A stretch of 64,000 nucleotides of DNA from Rhizobium lentis (GCF_017352135.1 NZ_CP071454.1:3435001-3499000), one strand, 5' to 3'. Counted from the stretch's first letter, positions 28,826 through 38,812 are shown. The notes: generated by a model not told the origin, from the letters alone. Numbers and translations are program-made.

Positions 28826-29806
28826 ATGCGCTTGCGGAAGACGATATCGCTGGTGGCCGTGGCGGGCGTGGTAGCCGGTTGCACTTCGACAGGCGGTGTG
28901 AACCAGGCTTCCGGACCGGAGACGGTGGCCCCTGAAAAGGCGCTGGTCCTGCCGCCGCCGGGCGGCCCGTCGATCGTCAGCGTCGTCGAGCGCAAGCGCG
29001 GCAATGGCGTTGAACAGACGATCTCGCTGTTCACCTCATCTTCCGTGCCCGGACAGAATTTTCTGAAAGCCCAGTTCTTCGGCGCTTCCGGGTCCAATCC
29101 GGGGATGGGCAACGCCAACTTCAGCATGATCAGCGAGAGCGGTATTGCCCGCGAGGTGGCCCGTTCGGCCCCTGGTGTGCCGATGGCGACATCGGCGACT
29201 TTCCTGCAGAACGCCTACGGCCCTTTCGGCTATGCTTCCGGCCGCAGCCGCGCCGGCGATGTCTGCATCTATGCCTGGCAACAGATCCGCTCGAGCGCGG
29301 CCGCCAATACCCAGGCACGCAATTTCGGCATGATCCAGCTGCGCCTGCGCCTGTGTGACGCCCGCGCAAGCGAGCGCCAGCTGCTCGGCATCGTCTACGG
29401 CTATACCATCACCGGCACCTTCGACGGCCCGACCTGGAATCCGTACGGTAAGCCGCCGCCTGCCGACGCGGCGATCGGTCGTACCGGCGAACCGATCTAT
29501 CCCGATGCGGGCGGATATCGCGCCATCCCGATGCCGATCGGTTACGAGCCGGCGCCTGCCGCAGTCCGTCTGCCACCGGCCGCTCCGGTTCGCAGCACCC
29601 CGAGCCGGGAGCCGGCGCAGGGCGCCGCACCGTTGCCCGCGCCCATCGGTCCGCGTGTGCCGCTGCCGAGCGAGCCGCCGCAAACGGGTGCAGCGCCGGG
29701 CGCGGCCGCCGCGCCGCTGGAACAATCGGCAAGGGCGATCGGCGTCACCGTGCCCTCACCGGACTGCATTGGCGACGCGGCTATGACGGCCGTCTGCCGG
29801 AGATAG
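28826..29806 (+). CDS. bcsN: Cellulose biosynthesis protein BcsN
   Basis: A 326-aa predicted lipoprotein: the start MRLRKTISLVAVAGVVAGC has a lipobox, Val-Ala-Gly-Cys. The middle region, with FGYASGRSRAGDVCIYAWQQIR and RLRLCDARASERQLLGIVYGYTITGTF, matches what is known of the BcsN family, which marks type III cellulose operons. The C-terminus is a Pro/Ala-rich low-complexity tail. The exact function is unknown; it is required or supportive in cellulose secretion (family knowledge). It precedes bcsA in the same direction. Confidence 0.85.
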   Translation: MRLRKTISLVAVAGVVAGCTSTGGVNQASGPETVAPEKALVLPPPGGPSIVSVVERKRGNGVEQTISLFTSSSVPGQNFLKAQFFGASGSNPGMGNANFSMISESGIAREVARSAPGVPMATSATFLQNAYGPFGYASGRSRAGDVCIYAWQQIRSSAAANTQARNFGMIQLRLRLCDARASERQLLGIVYGYTITGTFDGPTWNPYGKPPPADAAIGRTGEPIYPDAGGYRAIPMPIGYEPAPAAVRLPPAAPVRSTPSREPAQGAAPLPAPIGPRVPLPSEPPQTGAAPGAAAAPLEQSARAIGVTVPSPDCIGDAAMTAVCRR

Positions 29807-29916
29807 AGCGTGATGCCGAAAGGTGGGAGCGGTTTTCGGACGACATCATGCCCTAACGCGTTAATTTAGAACAGGATTCAGATTTCAGGTCGACCTGCCC
29901 AAAATCATCCTGTTCC
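29806..29916. repeat. RIME-like palindromic intergenic repeat
   Basis: About 110 bases containing two palindromes. The first (29811-29851) pairs GATG-CC-GAAA against TTTC-GG-ACGA-CATC. The second is GAACAGGAT (29869-29877) with ATCCTGTTC (29907-29915), enclosing GATTT/AAATC and the 12-base palindrome CAGGTCGACCTG at 29886-29897. The length, the two large palindromes and the base sequence fit the Rhizobium-specific intergenic mosaic elements. It fills the gap between bcsN and bcsA. Confidence 0.8.
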
Positions 29917-29973
29917 AGTGAGCGTGCCGGGTCACCGGACAGTGCCCGGCGGAGCAATTTCGAAGGAATGTCG

Positions 29974-32166
29974 ATGCGCAAAGCTCGCAGTGTCTTCATA
30001 TGGGCCGTGGTTTCGCTCTGCATGATCGTGCTGATCACCCTGCCGGTTAATCTGCAGACGCAGCTCATCACCAGCGTCACGGTCGTCACGGTGATGGCGC
30101 TGATCAAGATTCTGAAGGGCGAGGGGACATGGCGTCTGGTAGCGCTTGCCTTCGGCACGTCGATCGTGCTGCGCTATGTCTATTGGCGCACCACCAACAC
30201 GCTGCCGCCGCTGAATCAGCCTGAGAATTTCATTCCCGGCCTGCTGCTCTATCTTGCCGAAATGTATAGCGTCGCAATGCTGGGGCTCAGCCTTTTCATC
30301 GTCGCCACGCCGCTGCCGTCGCGCCCATCGCGTGCCGCCAATCCCGGCCGTTTGCCGCATGTCGACGTCTTCGTACCCTCCTACAACGAGGATGCCGGCC
30401 TTCTTGGAAACACGCTTGCTGCCGCCAAGGCCATGGACTATCCGGCCGACAAGCTGCATGTCTGGTTGCTCGACGATGGCGGCACCCTGCAGAAGCGCAA
30501 TTCCGGCAAGTTGCTCGAGGCGCAGGCGGCGGCGGCCCGCCATGTCGAGCTGAAACAGCTCTGCCACGACCTTGACGTCACCTACCTCACGCGCGACCGC
30601 AACGAGCATGCCAAGGCGGGCAATCTCAACAATGGCATGAAACATTCGACCGGCGAACTCATCGCCGTCTTCGACGCCGACCATGCACCGGCGCGCGACT
30701 TCCTGCTCGAGACCGTCGGCTACTTCGAGGATGATCCGAAACTCTTTCTCGTCCAGACCCCGCACTTCTTCATCAATCCCGATCCGCTCGAGCGCAACCT
30801 GCGCACCTTCGACAAGATGCCGAGCGAAAACGAGATGTTCTACGGCATCATCCAGCGCGGCCTCGACAAATGGAACGCCGCCTTCTTCTGCGGTTCGGCC
30901 GCAGTCTTAAGCCGCAAGGCGCTCGAATCCCAGAACGGCTTTTCCGGCATCAGCATTACCGAAGATTGCGAAACGGCGCTGGCGCTCCATGGCAGCGGCT
31001 GGAACAGCATCTATGTCGACAAGCCGCTGATCGCCGGGCTGCAGCCGGCCACCTTCGCAAGCTTCATCGGCCAGCGCAGCCGCTGGGCGCAGGGCATGAT
31101 GCAGATCCTGCGCTTCCGTTTCCCGCTTCTGAAGCGCGGCCTGTCGATCCCGCAGCGTTTCTGTTACATGTCGTCCACGCTTTTCTGGCTCTTTCCGTTC
31201 CCGCGCACGATCTTTCTGTTTGCGCCGCTCTTCTATCTGTTCTTCGATCTGGAAATCTTCACCGCCTCCGGCGGCGAGTTCCTTGCCTATACACTCGCCT
31301 ATATGCTCGTGAATCTGATGATGCAGAACTACCTCTACGGGTCGTTCCGCTGGCCCTGGATTTCCGAGCTCTACGAATATGTCCAGACGGTGCATCTGCT
31401 GCCGGCTGTCGTCTCCGTCATGCTCAATCCGAGGAAGCCGACCTTCAAGGTCACCGCCAAGGATGAGTCGATTGCCGTCAGCCGTCTGTCGGAGATCAGC
31501 CGTCCGTTCTTCGTCATCTTCGCGGTGCAGATCATTGCGCTCGTCATCACCTTCTACAGGATTTATGCCGAACCCTATAAGGCCGACGTCACGCTCGTCG
31601 TCGGCGGATGGAATGTCATCAACCTGATCATGGCCGGCTGCGCGCTTGGCGTCGTGTCGGAACGCGGCGAGCGCGCCTTGTCCCGCCGCGTCCGCGTCAA
31701 CCGGCGCTGCGAATTCTTTGCCAACGGAAAGTGGTACGCCGCCTCGATCGAGGATGTCTCCGTCCACGGTGCAAGGCTGCATATCTTCAACAAGCATCTC
31801 GATGAGCTGATGGTCGGCACACCAGGTGAGATCCGCTTCCGACCCTATAGCGGTGCGGAGCTGGAAACCCTGCCGCTCATCGTTCGCAACATCGAGCCTT
31901 CGGGCGATATCAGCAATGTCGGCTGCCAATATGTGCCGAAAAGCGCGCTCGACCATCGGCTCATCGCCGATCTCATGTTTGCCAATTCCGACCAGTGGAC
32001 CGAGTTCCAGGCCGCGCGCCGCCGCAATCCCGGCCTGATCCGCGGCACCGTCTGGTTCCTCGGCATGTCGCTCTATCAGACGAGCCGCGGTCTCGTTTAT
32101 TTCTTCCGCAGCATGCGGCCGGAGCGGGAGGCGCAGCAGCAGGCGGCAAAGGTCAATGCCGGATGA
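29974..32166 (+). CDS. bcsA: Cellulose synthase catalytic subunit (UDP-forming)
   Basis: Inner-membrane family 2 glycosyltransferase that polymerises and exports beta-1,4-glucan; 730 aa. The D,D,D,QxxRW set is complete: Asp167-Asp168 in LLDDGG, Asp234-x-Asp236 in DADHA, Asp331 in TEDCE, and Gln367 to Trp371 in QRSRW. About eight membrane helices flank the catalytic domain. The C-terminal PilZ domain has RxxxR (Arg574, Arg578) and DxSxxG (Asp594, Ser596, Gly599), so c-di-GMP activation is expected. I prefer the ATG at 29974, six bases after AAGGA; ATG at 29968 is too close. Its stop overlaps bcsB (ATGA). Confidence 0.97.
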   Translation: MRKARSVFIWAVVSLCMIVLITLPVNLQTQLITSVTVVTVMALIKILKGEGTWRLVALAFGTSIVLRYVYWRTTNTLPPLNQPENFIPGLLLYLAEMYSVAMLGLSLFIVATPLPSRPSRAANPGRLPHVDVFVPSYNEDAGLLGNTLAAAKAMDYPADKLHVWLLDDGGTLQKRNSGKLLEAQAAAARHVELKQLCHDLDVTYLTRDRNEHAKAGNLNNGMKHSTGELIAVFDADHAPARDFLLETVGYFEDDPKLFLVQTPHFFINPDPLERNLRTFDKMPSENEMFYGIIQRGLDKWNAAFFCGSAAVLSRKALESQNGFSGISITEDCETALALHGSGWNSIYVDKPLIAGLQPATFASFIGQRSRWAQGMMQILRFRFPLLKRGLSIPQRFCYMSSTLFWLFPFPRTIFLFAPLFYLFFDLEIFTASGGEFLAYTLAYMLVNLMMQNYLYGSFRWPWISELYEYVQTVHLLPAVVSVMLNPRKPTFKVTAKDESIAVSRLSEISRPFFVIFAVQIIALVITFYRIYAEPYKADVTLVVGGWNVINLIMAGCALGVVSERGERALSRRVRVNRRCEFFANGKWYAASIEDVSVHGARLHIFNKHLDELMVGTPGEIRFRPYSGAELETLPLIVRNIEPSGDISNVGCQYVPKSALDHRLIADLMFANSDQWTEFQAARRRNPGLIRGTVWFLGMSLYQTSRGLVYFFRSMRPEREAQQQAAKVNAG

Positions 32167-34571
32167 GAACGATCGCCGCCGCCTCGCTTCTCCTGCTCAA
32201 CGCCTCCGCCTTCGCTCAGGCGCAGACGGCACCCTTCGACATGTCCGGCGAACGGCCGCCCGGCGTGTCGGTCACGCCGAGATTGACACAGCCCGCTCCG
32301 CCCCCTGCCGTGACACCTCCGGCGCCGGTCAAGCCCGCAGCGGCTCCTCCGCCAATCGTCGTCCAGCCGCAGCCGGCGCTCCAGCCTGCCGCAGCGGCAA
32401 ATCGCGCTGCGCCGTTGTCTTTTGGCGATATCCGCCGCTATGTCGTGCCCTTTTCGAAATTTGGCCTAGCCGGCGAATACGACCGCCGTTCGTGGTCCGT
32501 GTATCTGACGCCGGAACAGGCGGCGGCCAAGGCTAGCTTCACCTTTGCCTACCAGAATGCCATCGTCGTCGCGCCCGAGGCCTCTGCGCTGACCGTGTAT
32601 CTCAACAACCGCCCGATTGGCCAGCAGCGCGTCGGCTCGCCGGACGGCTCGTCGGCCGTCACTTTCGAGGTTCCGCCCGGTCTGCTGCAGCCGGGCGCGA
32701 ACCTCGTCACCTTTGAAGCCGACCAGCGTCACCGCACCGATTGCAGCATCCAGTCCACCTACGAACTGTGGTCGAACATCGATCCGGCCGGAACCTATCT
32801 GAGTTTTGCCGGCAGTGAGGCTGCACAGCTGTCGAGCGCCGACGCCGTTCGCGCCGTCGGCGTCGACGGCGCCGGCAAGACGCAGTTCGACATCCTCGTC
32901 CCGGCGCTGGAGCAGCCGGGAATGACAAAGCCGCTGCTGCGGCTTGCGCAGGGTCTCTCGGTGCTGAGCAGCATGCCGAACCAGATTTTTGCCTTCAGCA
33001 CCAATTCTCTCCCGGCTGCCGGGCCCGGCAGGCTCGGCGTTCTCGTCGGCACCGCGGCGGAACTGCGGCCGCTCTTCCCCGGCCTGCCGGCCGGCGCCGA
33101 AAGTGCAGCGCTTGCCGCTTTCGTCACCGATCCGCGCAGCGGCTCGCCGGTGCTTCTGATCAGCGGCCCCTCCTGGCAGGCGGTCTCCTCGGCGATCGAT
33201 ACCATCGTCTCGCCGACCGACAGGTCCGTGGACGTCCGCCGCGACGCGCTGGCCACCGAGCGCTGGAGCGCTCCGAATGCGCCGCTGATCTTTTCCGATA
33301 CCAGCATCGCCCTGTCGCAACTCGGCGTGAAGACCACGGAATTTTCGGGGCGGCGGTTCCGCACGAGCTTCAATATCGCCGTGCCGGCCGATTTCTATGC
33401 CAATGCCTATGGCGAGGCGAAGGTGCTGCTCGACGCCGCTTATACCGAAAATGTGCTTCCCGGCAGCCAAATCGATATTTACGTCAACGACAACATCGCC
33501 TCCACCGTGCCGCTCACCTCGACCACCGGCGGCATTCTCCGTCATCTGCCGATCCGCGTGACGATGCGCCATTTCAAACCCGGTCTGAATACGGTTTCGA
33601 TCGAGACGACCCTGATGACGAAGGACGACGCCGCTTGCGCCCCTGGTGCTACCGCCGGTGCCAATCCCCGTTTTGCCTTGTTCGATACCTCCGAAGTGCA
33701 CATTCCGGATTTTGCCCGCGTCGGGCAGCGTCCGAACCTGGCGGCAATGGCCGGCACCGCCTATCCCTACAGCAGGGCAACGGAACCGACGCCGCTCTTC
33801 ATCGACCGAGTCGATGCCGATACGCTTTCGGCCGCCGCCACGCTGCTCGGCCAGACGGCGGTCATGGCCGGCCATCCGATCGATGTCGAAACCGTCGCTT
33901 CGCCCAACACGATCGGAGATCGGGATGCCATCTTCATCGGCTCGATCTCGCAGATGCCGGCAACGGTGCTGACGCAGGCCAATATCTCCGCCGCCAGCCA
34001 AGCCTCATGGCGTCCCGTGACCGACACGCAGCCGGGTGTCGTCGATACCGGCACGGCTTTCGAAGAGTGGAACTCCAAAGTCAGCGGCGGCATCTTGCGC
34101 AGCCGCATCATCGCCTTTCGCGAATGGCTGGGGCGCAGTTTCGATATCTCGCGCAGTTCGCTGCAGTTCATCCCCGGCGCCGAGGAGGTCTTTACACCGT
34201 CGAACGTCGACACGCTCATGATCGCCCAGGGTGCCAGTCCCTTGGGAGGGGGATCCTGGACCGTGGTGGCTGCGCCCTCGGCGAAGGACCTGCGCGAAGG
34301 GCTCGAAGTGCTGACCGGCCAGCTGAACTGGCCGCAGATATCAGGCCACATCACCACCTATTCGAGCAAGACGGGCAAGATCGATACGGTGCCCGTCACC
34401 CGTTTCGATTTCGTCCCGTCCACGCCATGGTCGATCGGCAACTACCGTCTGATCGCCGCAAACTGGCTGTCGACGAATATTCTCTCCTATGCCTCGCTGC
34501 TCGTCGTCTTCCTGCTGCTGATCGGGGTCGCCACGTCGAAGATGCTCAAAACGCTGGGTCGTTCGGGATGA
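32163..34571 (+). CDS. bcsB: Cellulose synthase regulatory subunit BcsB
   Basis: Periplasmic, membrane-anchored partner of BcsA that guides the glucan chain; 802 aa. A signal peptide (MRTIAAASLLLLNASAFAQA) is followed by a Pro/Ala-rich linker. The carbohydrate-binding and flavodoxin-like repeats then include SVYLTPEQAAAKASF and the second copy near FRTSFNIAVPADFYANAYGEAKVLL. The single C-terminal helix (ILSYASLLVVFLLLIGVATSKML) is present. The start overlaps the bcsA stop and the stop overlaps bcsZ, so the three are coupled. Confidence 0.95.
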   Translation: MRTIAAASLLLLNASAFAQAQTAPFDMSGERPPGVSVTPRLTQPAPPPAVTPPAPVKPAAAPPPIVVQPQPALQPAAAANRAAPLSFGDIRRYVVPFSKFGLAGEYDRRSWSVYLTPEQAAAKASFTFAYQNAIVVAPEASALTVYLNNRPIGQQRVGSPDGSSAVTFEVPPGLLQPGANLVTFEADQRHRTDCSIQSTYELWSNIDPAGTYLSFAGSEAAQLSSADAVRAVGVDGAGKTQFDILVPALEQPGMTKPLLRLAQGLSVLSSMPNQIFAFSTNSLPAAGPGRLGVLVGTAAELRPLFPGLPAGAESAALAAFVTDPRSGSPVLLISGPSWQAVSSAIDTIVSPTDRSVDVRRDALATERWSAPNAPLIFSDTSIALSQLGVKTTEFSGRRFRTSFNIAVPADFYANAYGEAKVLLDAAYTENVLPGSQIDIYVNDNIASTVPLTSTTGGILRHLPIRVTMRHFKPGLNTVSIETTLMTKDDAACAPGATAGANPRFALFDTSEVHIPDFARVGQRPNLAAMAGTAYPYSRATEPTPLFIDRVDADTLSAAATLLGQTAVMAGHPIDVETVASPNTIGDRDAIFIGSISQMPATVLTQANISAASQASWRPVTDTQPGVVDTGTAFEEWNSKVSGGILRSRIIAFREWLGRSFDISRSSLQFIPGAEEVFTPSNVDTLMIAQGASPLGGGSWTVVAAPSAKDLREGLEVLTGQLNWPQISGHITTYSSKTGKIDTVPVTRFDFVPSTPWSIGNYRLIAANWLSTNILSYASLLVVFLLLIGVATSKMLKTLGRSG

Positions 34572-35614
34572 GGCGGTGGCGTTCGCTCCTCATTGCCGCA
34601 GCCGTTGCGCTCGCCCCCGCGAGCCCGCCTGCACTGGCGCAGCAGGCGATGATCAATGCCGGGGCGTGGTCGGCTTATAAGGCGAAATTTCTCGATCCGA
34701 GCGGCCGCATCGTCGACAACGGCAACGGCAACATAAGCCACAGCGAAGGGCAGGGCTATGGCATGCTGCTTGCCTATCTCTCGGCAAGCCCTGCCGATTT
34801 CGAACAGATCTGGTATTTCACCCGCACCGAACTGCTGCTGCGCGACGATGGCCTGGCCGTTTGGAAATGGGATCCGAACGTCAAGCCGCACGTCACCGAC
34901 ACCAACAATGCCTCCGATGGCGACATCCTGATCGCCTATGCTCTGGCGCTCGCCGGAACGGCGTGGAAGCGCGAGGATTATATCCTGGCCGCCTCGCGCA
35001 TGGCGCAGGCGCTGCTTGCCGAAACCTTGGTGCGCTCGGGCGGACGAACGCTCCTGTTGCCGGGGAGTGAAGGTTTTGCTGCCGCCGACCGCGAAGACGG
35101 TCCTGTCGTCAATCCGTCATATTGGATCTATGAGGCGATCCCGGTCATGGCGGCACTCGCTCCGTCGGATGCCTGGGAGAAGCTGTCGCAAGACGGCGTG
35201 GCCTTGCTGAAGACGATGCAGTTCGGCCCGCGCAAGCTGCCCGCCGAATGGGTGAGCCTCAAGGGCCAGCCGCAGCCAGCCGAGGGTTTCGACGCCGAAT
35301 TTGCCTACAACGCCATCCGCATTCCACTCTACCTCGTCCGCGGCGGCATTGAGGACAAGGCATTGCTGACCGGGTTGAAACAAGGAATGTCGATGGACGG
35401 CGTTCCCGCCACCATCGACCTCACCACCGGTCGGCCGAAGACCGTGCTGCGAGACCCCGGTTATCGAATTGTTAACGATGTTGTGGCCTGTGTTGTTGAC
35501 GGCACCAAGCTGCCGGTCTCGGCCCTGCAATTTGCGCCCACACTCTATTATCCGTCCACGCTTCAGCTACTCGGGCTGGCTTACATCGGGGAGAAGCATC
35601 CGGAGTGTCTGTGA
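34568..35614 (+). CDS. bcsZ: Endo-beta-1,4-glucanase of the cellulose operon (GH8, BcsZ/CelC)
   Basis: Periplasmic family 8 glycoside hydrolase of 348 aa that trims cellulose during secretion. A signal peptide covers residues 1-24 (LLIAAAVALAPASPPALAQ). The proposed catalytic acid is Glu60 in SHSEGQGYGMLLAY and a conserved Asp117 lies in NNASDGDILIAYAL. The overlap with bcsB (ATGA) and with the next gene argues for one polycistronic unit. In rhizobia, loss of this enzyme affects cellulose fibrils and root attachment (family knowledge). Confidence 0.94.
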   Translation: MRRWRSLLIAAAVALAPASPPALAQQAMINAGAWSAYKAKFLDPSGRIVDNGNGNISHSEGQGYGMLLAYLSASPADFEQIWYFTRTELLLRDDGLAVWKWDPNVKPHVTDTNNASDGDILIAYALALAGTAWKREDYILAASRMAQALLAETLVRSGGRTLLLPGSEGFAAADREDGPVVNPSYWIYEAIPVMAALAPSDAWEKLSQDGVALLKTMQFGPRKLPAEWVSLKGQPQPAEGFDAEFAYNAIRIPLYLVRGGIEDKALLTGLKQGMSMDGVPATIDLTTGRPKTVLRDPGYRIVNDVVACVVDGTKLPVSALQFAPTLYYPSTLQLLGLAYIGEKHPECL

Positions 35615-37965
35615 AGTCTTCTCTCGTGGCGATTTCAGCGGCAGTCGTGGTGGCGAGCCTGGTCACCGGGCTGAAGGATCGTGCCGCTTTGCAGGAACGG
35701 TTCGGGCTTGCGTCGGCCGGCAAACCAGCGCCGGAGCTGATGATGATGGGCCGGGTCAGGCCGTCCGATACGCCTGCCGGCAATCCGGAATTCGATGCGC
35801 AGCGTGTCGCCGACAAGATCGAGGCGATCACTTCGTCGCCGCCATCGGGAGCGGCAACGCCGGAGGCTGATGCTGCGGCACCCGAACCGCCGGCACTTCA
35901 ACCGACTTCGCCGCAACCTGCTCCGGCTCAGACGGTCGCCCCGCCGGCACCGGTCCCGCCTCCGATCGTTTCCGAGGGGGCGGCACCGCAGGAGGCCGCC
36001 GCGCCACCGCCACCTGCCGTCGATGAAAGTGCACTTCGCTATTTCGCCAGCCGCGGCGATCAGGTGCGCCTGCAGGCCGAGATCTCCCGCCTGCAGGCGC
36101 TTTACCCGAACTGGGTTCCGCCTGCCGATCCGCTTGCCGTGCCGCAGAACGGCGATAAGCAGCTCGAGGCCATGTGGAAGCTCTATTCCGATGGGCGCTA
36201 TGCGGAGTTGCGCAAGACGATCGCCGACCGTCAGGCAACGGAGGCCGGATGGCATCCGCCGCCCGACCTGCTCGATCGGCTCGACGTCGCCGAGGCCCGC
36301 TCCCGCCTCGTCAACGCTTCCGATCTCAAACAATATGCGACGGTGGTCGATATCGCAGCCGCGACGCCGAGCCTGCTCACCTGCAGCGAGGTGGATATGC
36401 TCTGGCGCGTTGCCGAGGCCTTCATCCACACGCAGAGGGCGCAACGCGGTCAGGATGCCTACGCCTATATCTTGAAGAACTGCACCAATCCCGCCGAACG
36501 CCAGGCGACGGTCGAAAAAGCCTCTGCGCTGCTTTCCTACCAGCCGATGCAGCAACTGCTCGCGCTGGAAAGGCCCGCGGCAAACGGCAGCAGGGAATTC
36601 GATGCGATCCGCGACAATCTTGCCCGTCGCTTCGTGGCCGAAGGCAATACCGATCCAAAGCTTGCCATCGCGCCGGGCTATATCCTTCGCCTAGAAAAGA
36701 TCGCCGAGAGCCAAGGGCTCGCCTCCGATGCACTGCTGCTCGGCTGGCACCAGCTTCGCCGCAACAATCCTGCCGATGCCGAAAAGTGGTTTCGCGCCGC
36801 CCGGGCCAAAGAAGATACGGCGGCCGCTTCACAGGGGCTCGCACTGGCGCTGATTGCCCGCAAGGCGCCAGAGGAAGCCGAAGACGTCATGTTCCGCTGG
36901 CGCGCCGATTCCGATGATGCGACCGCGACCTATCTTGCCGCCACCGCCAATCTGATGGCGCTGCAGCCGCCGGCCGATCTCGGCGAAGACGTGCTGCACC
37001 GCGTCGCCGCCGAGGTCATCGCCCGGAAATATGTGCCAACGGCGCAGCAGTTCGGTTGGTATGCCCGCTCCCTCAACCAGTTCCAGACCGCTGCGCGCTG
37101 GTTCGAAACCGCGCTTGCCTGGAAACCGGACGACGAACCGTCCGCTTATGGTCTTGCCGTCACCCGCGAGCAGCTGAACGACCGCAAGGGCGTGCTCGAC
37201 ATCCAGCGCGCCTGGGCCGGCCGGTCGGCGCGCATCGCCAATCTCGAAGACATCTCTTCGATGGTGTCAATCGCCGGCACGCAACCGGCAAAGGCGCCGC
37301 TTGCGCCGCAGCAGCCGGTTCAGCCGGCAGAGGCGCTTCCGCTGGAGCCGCGAGCTGCGCGGCAGCAGGAACCGGATGTCGCCGTTCGCGCGGCAAGACC
37401 GGCAATGCAGACGGTCACCGTCGGGCGCGGTCAGCGCCAGGCACGGGGCTGCTCCACAACCATCGACGCCGGGCAGCTCGGGCCGGGTGAGGCGCTGTCG
37501 CGCGGCTGGTGCCTGATGGATATCAACCGGCCGATGGAGGCGATTTCGGCCTTCGAGGCGGCACTGCAGAGCCCGGTGCGCAAGATTCGCGAAGACGCAG
37601 CATACGGTCAAAGCCTCGCCTATCTGCGCGCCGGTCTTTCCAGTAATGCCGCCGTCGCGGCAACGAAGGCGCCGCAAAGCCAGCGGCGCGCCGCCGAACT
37701 GCAGGTGGCGATCCTCGCCGATCGCGCCCTGTCGGCCTTCGATGCGGGGCGTTATCGCGAAACCCTCATCTATCTCGATCAGCGCGCCCAGCTGCAGCAA
37801 GAGCGCATCGATCTGATGGTTCTGCGCGGCTACTGCTACCTCAATATGAAAATGTACGATGACGCGATGCGCATTTTTCAAGCCGCCGCCGCGACCGGCA
37901 ACCGCGACGCCACACGCGGTCTGGCCGATGTTCGCAAGGTGACGCATCCGGACGTCAACGACTGA
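35611..37965 (+). CDS. bcsK: TPR-repeat cellulose export component BcsK
   Basis: About 784 aa. An N-terminal hydrophobic stretch (SSLVAISAAVVVASLVTGL) is a signal or anchor. A long Pro/Ala-rich linker follows at about residues 55-145. TPR-like helical repeats fill the rest: ALLLGWHQLRRNNPADAEKWFRAARAKED, WYARSLNQFQTAARWFETALAWKPDDEPSAYGLAV, GWCLMDINRPMEAISAFEAAL and GYCYLNMKMYDDAMRIFQAAAATG. No beta-barrel domain is present, unlike BcsC. Type III operons carry bcsK in place of bcsC, so I use that name. GTG starts at 35605 and 35611 are both possible; GTGA at 35611 overlaps the bcsZ stop. Confidence 0.85.
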   Translation: MKSSLVAISAAVVVASLVTGLKDRAALQERFGLASAGKPAPELMMMGRVRPSDTPAGNPEFDAQRVADKIEAITSSPPSGAATPEADAAAPEPPALQPTSPQPAPAQTVAPPAPVPPPIVSEGAAPQEAAAPPPPAVDESALRYFASRGDQVRLQAEISRLQALYPNWVPPADPLAVPQNGDKQLEAMWKLYSDGRYAELRKTIADRQATEAGWHPPPDLLDRLDVAEARSRLVNASDLKQYATVVDIAAATPSLLTCSEVDMLWRVAEAFIHTQRAQRGQDAYAYILKNCTNPAERQATVEKASALLSYQPMQQLLALERPAANGSREFDAIRDNLARRFVAEGNTDPKLAIAPGYILRLEKIAESQGLASDALLLGWHQLRRNNPADAEKWFRAARAKEDTAAASQGLALALIARKAPEEAEDVMFRWRADSDDATATYLAATANLMALQPPADLGEDVLHRVAAEVIARKYVPTAQQFGWYARSLNQFQTAARWFETALAWKPDDEPSAYGLAVTREQLNDRKGVLDIQRAWAGRSARIANLEDISSMVSIAGTQPAKAPLAPQQPVQPAEALPLEPRAARQQEPDVAVRAARPAMQTVTVGRGQRQARGCSTTIDAGQLGPGEALSRGWCLMDINRPMEAISAFEAALQSPVRKIREDAAYGQSLAYLRAGLSSNAAVAATKAPQSQRRAAELQVAILADRALSAFDAGRYRETLIYLDQRAQLQQERIDLMVLRGYCYLNMKMYDDAMRIFQAAAATGNRDATRGLADVRKVTHPDVND

Positions 37966-38043
37966 CGTTGACGCCGTCGCCGCTCTCGGTTACTCGCCTG
38001 GCGGAGAGGCTGCCGACGGCCTCGTGCTCGCAAGGAAACACCC

Positions 38044-38712
38044 GTGCCCGCTCACCATGACATCCTCGACAGGTCTTATGACGCCTTCCTCTTCGATATG
38101 GATGGAACGTTGCTGAATTCCATTGCCGTCGTCGAACGCGTCTGGAGTGAATGGGCAAGACGCCATGGTTTTGAGCCAGAGGTTTTTCTGAAGACGATTC
38201 ACGGCATCCGTGCCTCAGACGTGATCCGCGGCCTCGGCTTGCCGGGCGTCGACCCGGCCCACGAGGCGGATCTGCTGCTGGCCGAGGAGATGGAGGATGT
38301 CTCCGGCATCATCGAGATTCCCGATGCCGTCCGCTTCCTGAACGCCATTCCCGGCGGCAGATGGGCGATCGTCACCTCGGCGCCGATCGAACTCGCCAGG
38401 CGCCGCATGGCTGCAGCCGGCATTCCGATGCCAAAGGTGATCGTCAGCGGCGAAACGGTCAAATCAGGCAAGCCAAGCCCTGAAGGTTATCTGCTCGGCG
38501 CAAGCCGCCTCGGGGTCGATCCCGCGAGATGCCTGGTCTTCGAAGACGCCGTCGCCGGCATTCTTGCCGGCGAGGCCGCCGGCGCCGACGTCACCGTCAT
38601 CACCGAAACTCACGCCACGCCTTTCGAAACCCCGCATTTCTCGATCCCCAACTATCGAACCTGGCAGCCACGCCAGACCGCCGAAGGCCGGCTGAGGGTC
38701 GCCGCGATCTGA
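38044..38712 (+). CDS. HAD-superfamily sugar-phosphatase-like hydrolase
   Basis: A 222-aa HAD hydrolase. Motif I is DAFLFDMDGTLLNSIAVV with the nucleophile Asp in FDMDGT. Motif II is VTSAPIELARRRM, motif III around the KSGKPSPEGYLLGA lysine, and motif IV FEDAVAGILAGEAAG. The cap is a small helical insert, as in beta-phosphoglucomutase or phosphoglycolate/sugar phosphatases. Substrate unknown. Start is GTG at 38044. It lies 79 bases past bcsK and may be a separate transcript. Confidence 0.88.
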   Translation: MPAHHDILDRSYDAFLFDMDGTLLNSIAVVERVWSEWARRHGFEPEVFLKTIHGIRASDVIRGLGLPGVDPAHEADLLLAEEMEDVSGIIEIPDAVRFLNAIPGGRWAIVTSAPIELARRRMAAAGIPMPKVIVSGETVKSGKPSPEGYLLGASRLGVDPARCLVFEDAVAGILAGEAAGADVTVITETHATPFETPHFSIPNYRTWQPRQTAEGRLRVAAI

Positions 38713-38812
38713 CCGTTGCGCGACGAACTGCTTCCTTTTTCTCGGAGAGAGGTTTTTTCCGCTTGCATTGCACGCGCTGAAAAACTAAACGAAGCAAGCC
38801 GTTTCGGCAGGT

